A stretch of 64,000 bases of DNA, from assembly GCA_943841885.1 (NCBI GenBank), contig CALSZZ010000001.1, forward strand, positions 124,001 through 188,000, given 5' to 3'. Each line of letters begins with the position of its first letter. Positions within the stretch are counted from its first letter, which is position 1. The notes under the pieces are model-generated. The model made no database searches, had not been told where the DNA came from, and was given only the letters and a program-made list of their open reading frames with translations. Positions 1 through 8,352 of this stretch are shown here, piece by piece. This DNA comes from Candidatus Thalassarchaeaceae archaeon (GTDB lineage: Archaea > Thermoplasmatota > Poseidoniia > Poseidoniales > Thalassarchaeaceae). Both the position numbers and the translations under genes were made by a program.

Positions 1-1
1 T

Positions 2-421
2 GCTGAAGATCACCACATCCCTGGTGGTGAAGAATGGTTGCTATTTAGCCCACATAATGCAGATATTGAGATATTCCCAACGGGTCAACAAGGATATCCC
101 GACAATAGTCATGGAGGATCTTGGGATGGTAGAATATATCTCTCAAGTTATCATGCTGGTTTATGGGTCATAGATATTGAAAGTATGATGCTTGCTGGTT
201 TGGGTGATGCAAATAAAACTGAGGTTCATGCAGAATCAACTATTGGATATCATATATCTCATGCTGAAGATGGAGAACCTTTAGACAGCTCTTATTATGA
301 CTTTGGATGGACTCCTTTTATTTGGGCTGCAGAATATCATGAAGGTTATACATATCTTTCATGTATTACAACTGGATTATACATTGTTCAGTTAGATATT
401 GACAGACCATATATCAATTAG
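2..421 (+). CDS. C-terminal part of a beta-propeller-like (LVIVD-type) surface protein, cut by the window edge
   Basis: The reading frame is open from base 2, so the start lies upstream of the window. The visible 139 residues contain HHIPGG, FSPHNAD and a YHAGLWVIDI strand. The same blocks, in the same order, occur near the C-terminus of the next gene (HWIPGG, FSPHNGD, YHAGAW), so the two are tandem paralogs. Such repeating beta-strand blocks are typical of propeller-like LVIVD or selenium-binding-protein-like repeats. That family assignment is inference; the paralogy is seen directly. No C-terminal membrane anchor is visible. The product is probably exported, by analogy with its lipoprotein neighbour. 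Exact function unknown. Confidence 0.7.
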   Translation, partial: AEDHHIPGGEEWLLFSPHNADIEIFPTGQQGYPDNSHGGSWDGRIYLSSYHAGLWVIDIESMMLAGLGDANKTEVHAESTIGYHISHAEDGEPLDSSYYDFGWTPFIWAAEYHEGYTYLSCITTGLYIVQLDIDRPYIN

Positions 422-467
422 ATTTAACATTGGTTGGCTTTCGTATTGTACTCACTGAGGGTCCATC

Positions 468-2417
468 ATGAGAGTCATAAACAAATTACCACTAGCAATT
501 ATGGTTTTATTAATGTTCATTGCACCGTTTTCAGGGTGTTTGTCATTTTCAAATAATGAAGATGAGAAAACAATGGACGATACATGGATAGATCCAGTTA
601 TTGAAATTGAAAATGAGGAACATTCACATAACGATTTGCTGGCCCACAGGCTTTCTACGCCGAATGTTAAGTTGATTGATTACCACAATCTAAATTGTGA
701 CGGGAATGTTAGTCCACCACCAGAATTAGATAATGTTGCTGGTAGGCCTTGTGATGATGATTTCAAAAATACCGGCCCGACTCCTGGAGATAATTCAGAA
801 ATAGCTATTGAAGGAAATTTTGAAGAAGATTGTGTAAAATATGCAGATAACACTGGAGGATGCTATGCATATGTTTCTAGTTATAATCAATTGGAAATAT
901 TAGATATTAGTAAGCCTAATGATATCGTATTAATGTCAACATACTATGCAGAAGTTGCAAGAATGATTGATATTAAAGTGACTAAAGATAATAATTGGGT
1001 ATTAGTAAATCATGAATTAACAAATAGTGATTTAGATCCAATACCAAATGACGATGATGCCAATAGCGGGGCTAATAGATTAGATGTAATATATGTTGGA
1101 GATAAAACTAGTCCAATAAAAGTTGCAGAATGGAATAATCCTCCTGCAGGATTCCATAATCAAGATTTAGCAGTTTATTGTAATTGGGAAGGTGCTTTGG
1201 ATCCAACAGAAGAATGTAGTCTATTCTTATTTGGTGCAGATCCATATCCCGAAATGATAGAGGGAGGATCAGGTACATATTACAAAGGAACACAAGTTTT
1301 CTATGTACCGAGAGGCATAGAATCGTGGCTTCCCACTCAGAATGAAGAGCAATCAAATTCCAGTAGAGAAATCATACGATGGGGAGGATACACTCCAGAA
1401 CCCTACACAACTTGTGGAGGATCTATCTTTAATCATGACCATGTATATTTTGTCCATCCAATAACTCAACAAAGATTGCTTGCAGCATCTTATTGGGGTG
1501 CTGGACTTAGATTGGTAGACGTTTCAGAACCACCAGTGATAGCAGATCCTGAAGGAATAACATGGCCCCCAGAGGTCGGTAGATGGATGGGTTGTTCTTC
1601 TGCTGATGAAGGATGGTATGGACCAGAAGGAGGAGGGCATGCCAATATGTCACCAGAAGAGTGGCTTGATTCCAATCAAGGGAATGACAATATACATTAT
1701 GCGGTGCCAAATGATTATCTTATATGTTCAGGAATTAGTACTTTTGACCCTGTAGAAGAATGGCCTTCACACTGTGGGACAGGATTTGAAGATCCTACAT
1801 ATGGAGTAAATTGGAGACATTACACATATATTGCACCAGAATATGGCTCTAATGAAAATCATACTGGATATATATGGACCATCGATACCACTGACCCAAC
1901 ACAACCTTTCTTAGTTTCAAAATGGAAACTACCAGGAGAGGGTATGAAAGAAAATGGTAGCCACCCTCAGCATTGGATTCCAGGAGGATATATTTTTAGC
2001 CCACATAATGGAGATACTGGCCCTTCAGGGCATGTCTACTACACTCATTATCATGCAGGTGCATGGATGACAGATCATGGAGAAATTTGGGATGATTTAA
2101 TATGGGAAAATGGTGTACCAGAACCAAATAGAGGATTTCAAGCCATTGAACAATTAGCAGAGACGCGTACTGTAGGATATTACCTTCCAGCAGGACCACC
2201 ATGGATTGATAATGCTACGGAAGTATTAGGATATGATATGGCAGACTGTTGGGCTTCTTGTATGATTCCATTTGATTGGGGTTTGCAATATGATCCTAGA
2301 GGTTTTGTGTATGTATCTGAAATGGTTTCAGGAATTTATGTAATTCAATTTGATGAAGACTATGATCCAATGTATGATTATCCCCCTCTTTGGTATGATT
2401 TAATGGATGAAGAGTGA
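468..2417 (+). CDS. Secreted lipoprotein with LVIVD/selenium-binding-like propeller repeats, histidine-rich
   Basis: A 649-residue protein with a hydrophobic signal segment ending in lipobox FSGC (residues 21-24), so it is probably lipid-anchored outside the cell. A GAGGG-like ribosome site precedes the ATG. The body repeats blocks of the kind GAGLRLVDVSEPP and GYIWTIDTTDPTQPF, characteristic of LVIVD propeller blades. Histidine clusters stand out: NHDHVYFVH at 322-330, HWIPGG, FSPHNGD (His513) and THYHAGAW (His527, His529). They could form a metal site, but this is inference. The gene follows a paralog, overlaps the next gene's frame, and is co-directional with two SCO copper-chaperone-like genes. 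That context hints at a copper-dependent surface oxidoreductase or binding protein. No function is demonstrated. Confidence 0.75.
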   Translation: MRVINKLPLAIMVLLMFIAPFSGCLSFSNNEDEKTMDDTWIDPVIEIENEEHSHNDLLAHRLSTPNVKLIDYHNLNCDGNVSPPPELDNVAGRPCDDDFKNTGPTPGDNSEIAIEGNFEEDCVKYADNTGGCYAYVSSYNQLEILDISKPNDIVLMSTYYAEVARMIDIKVTKDNNWVLVNHELTNSDLDPIPNDDDANSGANRLDVIYVGDKTSPIKVAEWNNPPAGFHNQDLAVYCNWEGALDPTEECSLFLFGADPYPEMIEGGSGTYYKGTQVFYVPRGIESWLPTQNEEQSNSSREIIRWGGYTPEPYTTCGGSIFNHDHVYFVHPITQQRLLAASYWGAGLRLVDVSEPPVIADPEGITWPPEVGRWMGCSSADEGWYGPEGGGHANMSPEEWLDSNQGNDNIHYAVPNDYLICSGISTFDPVEEWPSHCGTGFEDPTYGVNWRHYTYIAPEYGSNENHTGYIWTIDTTDPTQPFLVSKWKLPGEGMKENGSHPQHWIPGGYIFSPHNGDTGPSGHVYYTHYHAGAWMTDHGEIWDDLIWENGVPEPNRGFQAIEQLAETRTVGYYLPAGPPWIDNATEVLGYDMADCWASCMIPFDWGLQYDPRGFVYVSEMVSGIYVIQFDEDYDPMYDYPPLWYDLMDEE

Positions 2418-2422
2418 GAAAT

Positions 2423-2974
2423 ATGACTCGCGGTGGGACGCTTGCCATAATGTTATCAATAGTAATAATGATGCCTACGGCAGTTGGACACGGAGCTAGT
2501 GATTTTCAATTCATAATGAGAAATCAAAGTTTACAACCTTCCGAAGCCCAGTTATTGGATAATACTACAATGATATTTTACAATGTTGCGGACAGTAATA
2601 GAACAATATTATTAGACAGTAATGGAGATGGCCTAGATGATATTGAATGTGAAGTAGGACCATATAATGCCTCATCTATGACAGATGAATGTAGAATATG
2701 GATAGAACCAGGAAAGTGGGAGGCTGGGGAGTATGGAATAAAGATAATGTCAAATGACACTTTGTGGAATACACTCAAGCTAGTACTATATCTTGATAAT
2801 CACACTGAGTCTTCTAATTTTGATTTAGCAGGTCCTGGATATTCATTCAATAATGATTTAATTGACTCAAGTAGCGGAATGACAGATACAAAAGTCGCAA
2901 ATGTATATCAATTAAGTTTGCTTGTTTTATTGATATCAGGGTTACTGTTGACACTTAGGAGAAGTGAAAATTGA
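2423..2974 (+). CDS. Small secreted, C-terminally membrane-anchored protein of the propeller/SCO locus
   Basis: 183 residues from the ATG at 2423; an in-frame GTG at 2414 overlaps the stop of the preceding gene. There is an N-terminal signal segment (LAIMLSIVIMMPTAVG), an extracellular domain of about 130 residues with several N-x-S/T sites and two cysteines, and a C-terminal membrane helix (SLLVLLISGLLLTL) followed by RRSEN. The ectodomain begins at HGASDF and carries a WIEPGKWEAGEYGIKI strand pair. This loosely recalls cupredoxin or PCuAC-like folds, but I cannot support a family. It overlaps or abuts its neighbours on both sides, so it is almost certainly co-transcribed with the SCO genes. 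Confidence 0.65.
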   Translation: MTRGGTLAIMLSIVIMMPTAVGHGASDFQFIMRNQSLQPSEAQLLDNTTMIFYNVADSNRTILLDSNGDGLDDIECEVGPYNASSMTDECRIWIEPGKWEAGEYGIKIMSNDTLWNTLKLVLYLDNHTESSNFDLAGPGYSFNNDLIDSSSGMTDTKVANVYQLSLLVLLISGLLLTLRRSEN

Positions 2975-2975
2975 T

Positions 2976-3704
2976 ATGAAAAATAAAATTATTGGAATTA
3001 TATTTTCCATTATACTAATTACTCCAGGGTGTCTAGGTACAGAAGAATCAGATGTTTTTTATGGTGATGACATAAATCCTCCAATACCTGCTCAGGATTT
3101 TATTCTAACCGACCAAAATGGTGAATATTATCAATTATCCCAATTAGAAGGTAAAGTCATAGTAATTACATTCTTATTTACCAGATGCCCTGATGTTTGT
3201 CCAATTGTAAGTGCAAATCTAGACTTCATATCTGAACAATTAGGAGATGTATATGGCGAGGAAGTGGTAATTTTGACAATAACTGTCGACCCCTGGACTG
3301 ACAATACTACAGTAATGAATGAGTATTCAGATGCTCGAAGTCTGGATTGGCCACATCTGACCGGCAGTGTAGAAGAATTAGAACCGGTATGGAAGAATTT
3401 TGAGGTTGGCCTTCAAACTTATGATTCAGACATTGACAATGATGGTGTTGCAGATGGTTTCGATGTTTGCCCAGACACTCCAGAGGGCGAAGATGTAGAC
3501 GGAGACGGTTGTGGACTGAACACACAACAATCAGAACAATCGGATGTACAAGTAAAGCATCATCCACTACTAACTTACTGGGTTGACCATACAACTGGAA
3601 CAATAATAGTTGACAAAGAAATGAATCAAAGGGTTTGGTGGGAAGACACATTATGGAATCCGGATTTAGTCATGGAAGATATATTACTACTAGTAAACGA
3701 GTAG
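2976..3704 (+). CDS. SCO1/SenC-family copper chaperone lipoprotein with a thrombospondin-type-3-like insert
   Basis: Start taken at ATG 2976, just after the preceding stop; a GTG at 2964 is possible. 242 residues with lipobox TPGC (16-19). The thioredoxin-like SCO domain shows the copper-binding CxxxC (Cys71, Cys75, in TRCPDVC), the TVDPWTDN strand-loop and a late histidine (His205, in VDHTTG). SCO proteins deliver copper to cytochrome oxidase CuA sites or reduce their thiols. Between roughly residues 150 and 179 lies an acidic DxDxDG-rich segment with two cysteines (DIDNDGVADGFD, then DVDGDGCG). It matches the calcium-binding thrombospondin type 3 repeat and is not part of the usual SCO fold. 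A second SCO gene follows directly. Confidence 0.85.
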   Translation: MKNKIIGIIFSIILITPGCLGTEESDVFYGDDINPPIPAQDFILTDQNGEYYQLSQLEGKVIVITFLFTRCPDVCPIVSANLDFISEQLGDVYGEEVVILTITVDPWTDNTTVMNEYSDARSLDWPHLTGSVEELEPVWKNFEVGLQTYDSDIDNDGVADGFDVCPDTPEGEDVDGDGCGLNTQQSEQSDVQVKHHPLLTYWVDHTTGTIIVDKEMNQRVWWEDTLWNPDLVMEDILLLVNE

Positions 3705-3712
3705 GTGATTAT

Positions 3713-4831
3713 TTGAATAAACTTCATTTTAATTCAATACTACTGTCCTTAATATTACTTCTTCCTGGTTGCATAGATGGGAATGATGACTCAAACATAT
3801 TAGGGACTGAATACAAAGATCCACCACTTGCTCCAGATTTTACATTACAGAATCAGGATGGAGAATTAGTTAGGTTTGCAGATTATGAAGGAAAAGTAAT
3901 TGTTGTTGCATTCGTCTATACTACTTGTCCTGATGTTTGTTTGATTATATCTGCAAATTTAGATTATGTACATGATAATCTAGGAGAAAATGCTGAAGAT
4001 GTTGTAATATTATCAGTTACAATAGATCCTGCAAGAGACACTGTAGATCATCTTTCTGAATGGACAGAAAGAATGGGTTATGAATGGGATCATTTGACAC
4101 ATGAAAATGCATCTATAATAGAGAATGTTTGGAATACGTGGAATGTAGTTGTAGATGATGATCATATTACTAATAGTCTACCTCCAGAAGATGAAATGTT
4201 AAGATTTGGGGTATTAAATCCCGATAATACATCATTCAAGATGGATAATAAATGTTGGAACTTACCAGATGGAAAATGCTATTTGGACTTTGATGACTTT
4301 GCTAATTCTTCTTTTGAATCTGCAGAAATATATTATAATATGGAAGAGAATAAAATAGGAGATTGGCAAGCTAACGAAGAATGGTCATGGGAGTTACATA
4401 ATTGGGATTTAGACAATGAAAGATGGGTGAAAATTAATTCTCAAAATCTTTCCTCCATAGTGATAAATAATGACATGCATTTTGCATGGGCTGCGAGTAA
4501 TGCTAACGTTAGTAATTTACCACCTGGAGTAGATTGTAATAATTTTGGTTGGGTCATGGGAACGGGATCAAGTGCGCACTGTATGTGTGATGAAGGATAT
4601 GAAAGGCCCGATGGCGACTGGTTGAGTTGCGAGATAATTGACTTTGATAATGAAACTAATACAACTCAGGAAATTGACCCTCATGCGGAATCCCTAGGAG
4701 AATATGAAATTGGACATTCAACGAGCACATATATCATTGATAAGAATATGAATAAAAGAGTATCTTATTCAGGAATACATTGGGATGTAGAAGAATTTTT
4801 GAAAGATGTCATCACACTAACTGATGAATAA
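3713..4831 (+). CDS. SCO1/SenC-family lipoprotein with a large cysteine-rich insertion
   Basis: TTG start chosen at 3713: an AGGTGAT ribosome site lies just upstream, and this start puts a lipobox (LPGC, residues 17-20) right behind a leucine-rich signal. A longer in-frame start would overlap the previous gene by 70 bases. 372 residues. The SCO core has CxxxC (Cys72, Cys76, in TTCPDVC), TIDPARDT, and the late His335 in GHSTSTYIID. About 150 extra residues separate the two halves of the domain. They include a tryptophan-rich stretch and an EGF-like cysteine cluster from Cys275 (DCNNFGW, HCMCDEGYERPDGDW, SCE). It is a paralog of the preceding SCO gene and closes this operon. Confidence 0.85.
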   Translation: MNKLHFNSILLSLILLLPGCIDGNDDSNILGTEYKDPPLAPDFTLQNQDGELVRFADYEGKVIVVAFVYTTCPDVCLIISANLDYVHDNLGENAEDVVILSVTIDPARDTVDHLSEWTERMGYEWDHLTHENASIIENVWNTWNVVVDDDHITNSLPPEDEMLRFGVLNPDNTSFKMDNKCWNLPDGKCYLDFDDFANSSFESAEIYYNMEENKIGDWQANEEWSWELHNWDLDNERWVKINSQNLSSIVINNDMHFAWAASNANVSNLPPGVDCNNFGWVMGTGSSAHCMCDEGYERPDGDWLSCEIIDFDNETNTTQEIDPHAESLGEYEIGHSTSTYIIDKNMNKRVSYSGIHWDVEEFLKDVITLTDE

Positions 4832-4845
4832 TATGAATATAATCC

Positions 4846-4869
4846 TTTTTAGGTTTTTTTAGGTTTTTT
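4846..4869 (+). terminator. Tandem T-tract terminator
   Basis: Three runs of five, seven and six T separated by AGG follow the second SCO gene after 14 bases. Archaeal RNA polymerase terminates at such U-tracts without a hairpin. Another T6 run lies near 4936. The remaining bases up to 4991 show no gene. The opposing pheS gene ends at 4992. Confidence 0.6.
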
Positions 4870-4991
4870 AAGCATTAATCTATGTGGTTTTGCTAGTATC
4901 AATAAACATGAATAGAAAACAGGTGGGCGTGTCTTTTTTAATTTCAACAGTATTACATTTTTGATAATTTGTGTAGTGTTAATTTCTAGAT

Positions 4992-6485
4992 TCAAATCAA
5001 AGGCATTTTTCGAAGACGTTCTAGATCTGGTTGGTACAATTGACGTATGTCATCAAGATCCAGTACTAACATAGCCAAACGTTCCAGGCCCATTCCCCAA
5101 GCACAAACAGGCCATTCAGTGCCTAATGGTTCCGTAACTTCAGGTCTGAAAATTCCTGCCCCTCCTAATTCTAACCATTCTCCTCTCCACAAGATATCGA
5201 CTTCTACACTAGGCTCGGTATAAGGGAAATATGCCGGCCTTACTCTTACCTCAGGATAGCCCATTTTGGCATAGAAAGTCTTCAGAGTAGAAATTAGCAT
5301 TGGTAAATTAGCATTAGGTTCATGTATTATTCCTTCTATTTGATGGAATTCAGGCAGATGTGTACGATCTATAGTCTCTTGCCTGAACACTCTTCCTATG
5401 CCAAATACTCGACTTGCCTGATTAGCATTATTGGCTATATGTCGAACAGTGTTAACAGTTGTATGTGTTCTCAATAATGCTTTTTTTGATTCTTCTTTGT
5501 CGAATCCCAATCCCCATCCTTTACTTCCTGTATCATGTCCATTCTGATGTACATTTGCCCATAAATCTAGATATTTCTTGTCTACATTTATTTTCTCAGG
5601 ATTTGATAAATAGAAAGTATCTTGCATTGTTCTTGCAGGATGTGATTGAGGTATATACAAGGCGTCCATATTCCATCCAGCTGATTGGACATAGTCTCCT
5701 TCAATCTCCGAAAATCCCATTTCAAGAAATACAGATCTAATTCTTTCTATTAGAGATTGCATTGGATGAGGCCTTCCTCCAGTAGGCGTAGGGGCCGGCG
5801 TATTAACATCAAATGGTTTAAATTTAGCATCTTTCCAATTTTCACTTTGTAATAACTCAGGAGTTATTTCTCCAATAAGATCTATTTCTTCAATATCTGA
5901 GGTTTTTACCTCCTTTCCAGAGTTTGTTAGAGACCAACTTCTTACTATGGATTCTTCAACAATGATTAATCCTTTACGGGAAGAAAAATGGCTAACTAAT
6001 TCATCATCCAAGGAATTTAAGTCATAATTATTTTCATATAATTTATTCAGGAATGAGGTTCTATTTTTAATTATTAAAGAAATATTTGATTGATTGCCTA
6101 AATTGAAAATTCCCTTCTCAATAGTTACACCTAGGCCCTTCAAGATTCCAACTCCAGGTCCTGTCTCATGTCTTTCAAAATTAGAATCAAGTAGATTTTT
6201 CATAGACCTCAGATTAGGTTCTATGGAAATCAACCAATCCCAAAGTCTGCTTTCTAGCAATCCTATCTCTACAGATTTTATTCCTTCAGGTCCTAGAGTA
6301 ACACTTGATATCTTATTCTCAATAATTTCAACAAATCCTTGCTCATTTAGATTACCTCCTGATCCAGCCACGTGTACTTGATCTGTCCATCCTGTACCAG
6401 TAAGTAAATCATCTAGTTCCCATATTTTAGAAGGATTAGAAAGCATTAAGCGTAGCATTTTACGTTCATTATTACCTAAACTCAT
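4992..6485 (-). CDS. pheS: Phenylalanyl-tRNA synthetase alpha subunit
   Basis: 497 residues, the usual length of the archaeal/eukaryal alpha chain. The N-terminal third contains winged-helix-like segments used for tRNA contact. The class II catalytic core follows: a HPMQSLIERIR helix, GFSEIEGDYVQSAGWNMDAL, motif 2 (FRQETIDRTHLPEFHQIEG) and motif 3 (WGMGLERLAML) near the C-terminus. With PheT it forms the (alpha-beta)2 enzyme that charges tRNA-Phe; pheT is not in this window. The gene ends facing the SCO operon and lies 67 bases downstream of a co-directional Zn-ribbon membrane protein gene. No anomalies. Confidence 0.95.
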   Translation of the reverse strand: MSLGNNERKMLRLMLSNPSKIWELDDLLTGTGWTDQVHVAGSGGNLNEQGFVEIIENKISSVTLGPEGIKSVEIGLLESRLWDWLISIEPNLRSMKNLLDSNFERHETGPGVGILKGLGVTIEKGIFNLGNQSNISLIIKNRTSFLNKLYENNYDLNSLDDELVSHFSSRKGLIIVEESIVRSWSLTNSGKEVKTSDIEEIDLIGEITPELLQSENWKDAKFKPFDVNTPAPTPTGGRPHPMQSLIERIRSVFLEMGFSEIEGDYVQSAGWNMDALYIPQSHPARTMQDTFYLSNPEKINVDKKYLDLWANVHQNGHDTGSKGWGLGFDKEESKKALLRTHTTVNTVRHIANNANQASRVFGIGRVFRQETIDRTHLPEFHQIEGIIHEPNANLPMLISTLKTFYAKMGYPEVRVRPAYFPYTEPSVEVDILWRGEWLELGGAGIFRPEVTEPLGTEWPVCAWGMGLERLAMLVLDLDDIRQLYQPDLERLRKMPLI

Positions 6486-6552
6486 GTTACACTCTCATGC
6501 TATCCAAGAGACTAATCCACTTGATGATTACCGATGATAAGAATCTGAAAAA

Positions 6553-6957
6553 TCATTCTTCCTCCCACAGAAGAATATTACATTTATTACAGGAGAAAGA
6601 TATTGGTTTTTGCCCTTTAACCCATACTATTTTACCACATTTTCCACACAATATTGATGTTCTAATTGGCTCATTTAGAGTTGTATCTACCCTGTACATA
6701 GTCCTACCTGCATCGGGAAGTAAAGAAGAATCTGGAGTCCATGAAGCTATTTCTTCGGATGAGATTGAGCTTTGTACATCCATACTTAATCCTATAAATA
6801 ATAAAAAGATACCTCCTAACGAAAGCGGCGTAGCTACGGCAAAAGAAAATGATGATCCTTCAAATGAAATAATAATTGTACTTCCAATGGCTATACATAT
6901 CCACGCTGAAATTACAATGTTCAGACGTCTATGATACTCACTACTCTTAGATGGCAA
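6553..6957 (-). CDS. Two-helix membrane protein with C-terminal zinc ribbon
   Basis: About 134 residues from a TTG at 6957 preceded by GAGGTA; a further in-frame TTG at 6999 is possible, so the start is uncertain. Two hydrophobic helices lie near the N-terminus (IVISAWICIAIGSTIIISF and FAVATPLSLGGIFLLFIGL). A polar stretch follows, then a CGKCGKIVW ... CNKC zinc ribbon at the very end. The ribbon is probably cytosolic. It belongs to no family I can name; similar membrane plus Zn-ribbon proteins are common in this lineage. It precedes pheS in the same direction. Confidence 0.6.
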   Translation of the reverse strand: MPSKSSEYHRRLNIVISAWICIAIGSTIIISFEGSSFSFAVATPLSLGGIFLLFIGLSMDVQSSISSEEIASWTPDSSLLPDAGRTMYRVDTTLNEPIRTSILCGKCGKIVWVKGQKPISFSCNKCNILLWEEE

Positions 6958-7054
6958 CAGTACCTCGAAAGAGTGTTTACGAATGAAATTGACCCTCAAA
7001 AATACAATTTGAAACTATAGGGTTCAAGTGCAAAAGACGGCCGCCCCGAGATAC

Positions 7055-7131
7055 GCCTCAGTAGCTCAGCCCGGTAGAGCATCTGATTTGTAATCAGACG
7101 GTCGGGGGTTCGACTCCCTCCTGGGGCTCCA
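7055..7131 (+). tRNA. tRNA-Thr (anticodon UGU)
   Basis: Cloverleaf read by eye: acceptor GCCTCAG pairs with CTGGGGC, the D arm has TAGCTCAG...GAGC, anticodon stem TCTGA/TCAGA, loop TTTGTAA with anticodon TGT at 7089-7091, and the T arm has GGTTCGACT. The discriminator is T, as expected for archaeal tRNA-Thr, and the CCA tail is encoded (7129-7131). No intron is visible. Confidence 0.95.
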
Positions 7132-7169
7132 TTGTAAAGTTGAAAACGTGGCCTTTGGCACGTAGGTTC

Positions 7170-8036
7170 ATGGGCGCAGTACTTCTTGATGGTAAAAGTC
7201 TTAGTCGGGAAATTGAGGATAGTTTGAAAATCAAAGTTAATGAATTGAAGAAAGATGGGATTGAACCTCATTTAGCAGTAATTCTAGTTGGAGATGATTC
7301 TGCGAGTCATGTCTATGTGAGAAATAAAGAAAATGCATGTAAAAGAACTGGAATTAAAAGTACAAAAATGATTTTACCCGTAGCAACTTCAGAGGAGGAA
7401 GTTTTACAAATAATTGATGAAATGAATAAAAATAATGATATTCATGGAATACTAGTTCAGAGTCCAACACCTAAGCACATTAACGAATTGAAAATAACAG
7501 AAAGAATATATCCCACAAAAGATGTTGACGGATTTCATCCATGGAATTTGGGCAAATTAGTTCAAGGAGACATGAGGGGGCTTATACCTTGCACACCTGC
7601 AGGAATAATGAAACTACTTAACAATGCTAAAATCAATTTAGTTGGCAAGAAAGTTACTGTAATTGGAAGAAGTAGAATAGTAGGTATGCCTCTTTCTTTG
7701 ATGTTAGCACAAAAAGGAATAGATGCAACAGTTACAATTACCCATTCAAGAAGTAAAGATATAGAAAAAATATGTATGGCTTCTGATGTAATTATTGCGG
7801 CTCTAGGAATACCTGGATTTGTTAAAAAGGAATGGATTAAAGATTCGTCAGTAATAGTAGATGTCGGAATATCTAGGGTAATTGATACTTCTACTGATAG
7901 ACATAAGCTTGTTGGAGATATCGAACCATCGGCTATAGAAAAAGCGAGTTATATGACTCCTGTCCCAGGGGGTGTGGGGCCAATGACCATAGCAATGCTA
8001 TTGACAAATACTGTTAAAGCCGCAATTAATAATTAG
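7170..8036 (+). CDS. folD: Methylenetetrahydrofolate dehydrogenase / methenyltetrahydrofolate cyclohydrolase
   Basis: 288 residues from ATG 7170 (MGAVLLDGKSL); an upstream in-frame TTG at 7140 would run almost into the tRNA. The family signature is present: PHLAVILVGDD with SHVYVRNKENAC (catalytic Lys in the YVxxK motif), GILVQSPTPKHI, KDVDGFHPWN, the nucleotide-binding VIGRSRIVGMP, and PVPGGVGPMTIAMLLTNT. The enzyme interconverts 5,10-methylene-, methenyl- and 10-formyl-THF for purine and methyl metabolism. FolD in archaea is usually regarded as bacterial in origin. It ends convergently with the SufT-like gene, four bases apart. Confidence 0.95.
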   Translation: MGAVLLDGKSLSREIEDSLKIKVNELKKDGIEPHLAVILVGDDSASHVYVRNKENACKRTGIKSTKMILPVATSEEEVLQIIDEMNKNNDIHGILVQSPTPKHINELKITERIYPTKDVDGFHPWNLGKLVQGDMRGLIPCTPAGIMKLLNNAKINLVGKKVTVIGRSRIVGMPLSLMLAQKGIDATVTITHSRSKDIEKICMASDVIIAALGIPGFVKKEWIKDSSVIVDVGISRVIDTSTDRHKLVGDIEPSAIEKASYMTPVPGGVGPMTIAMLLTNTVKAAINN

Positions 8037-8040
8037 AGAG

Positions 8041-8343
8041 TTAAAAAATACCTAAGTCCAATTTACCGTCTTCTGTTGCGTGTATACGAGGATCCCATAA
8101 TGGAGAGAATGTTAGATTAACATGTACTGATTCTACTCCTTTTCCATTTAATGCTGCACGATGAACAGCGGCCATTAACTCAGGTGCAACTGGACATCCG
8201 GGGCTAGTAAGTGTCATATCTATCTCAACATGGTCGCCTTCTATAGAAATAGAATAAATCAATCCTAAGTCCATAACGGAAATTTTCATTTCAGGATCTT
8301 CCACCCCCGAAAGATGTTCTTTAATTTCTAATTCATCAATCAT
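8041..8343 (-). CDS. MIP18/SufT-like (DUF59) iron-sulfur assembly protein
   Basis: 100 residues matching the short single-domain MIP18 (DUF59) family: VEDPEMKISVMDLGLIY near the N-terminus, then the SPGCPVAPEL loop with the conserved cysteine, and a FSPLWDP segment. Members such as SufT and PaaD/Cia2 help mature Fe-S proteins. It is the last gene of a minus-strand cluster sufS, sufE, sufT-like with 9-29 base gaps, which supports that role. Confidence 0.9.
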   Translation of the reverse strand: MIDELEIKEHLSGVEDPEMKISVMDLGLIYSISIEGDHVEIDMTLTSPGCPVAPELMAAVHRAALNGKGVESVHVNLTFSPLWDPRIHATEDGKLDLGIF

Positions 8344-8352
8344 GTAATGCCC

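Noticed and set aside
3635-3712. Earlier ATG for the second SCO gene
   Set aside because: It would overlap the first SCO gene by 70 bases and bury the signal peptide and lipobox. The TTG at 3713 has a ribosome site.
6497-6934. 145-codon plus-strand frame opposite the Zn-ribbon membrane protein
   Set aside because: The minus strand gives two clean membrane helices and a CxxC-CxxC ribbon. The plus frame has no recognisable features.
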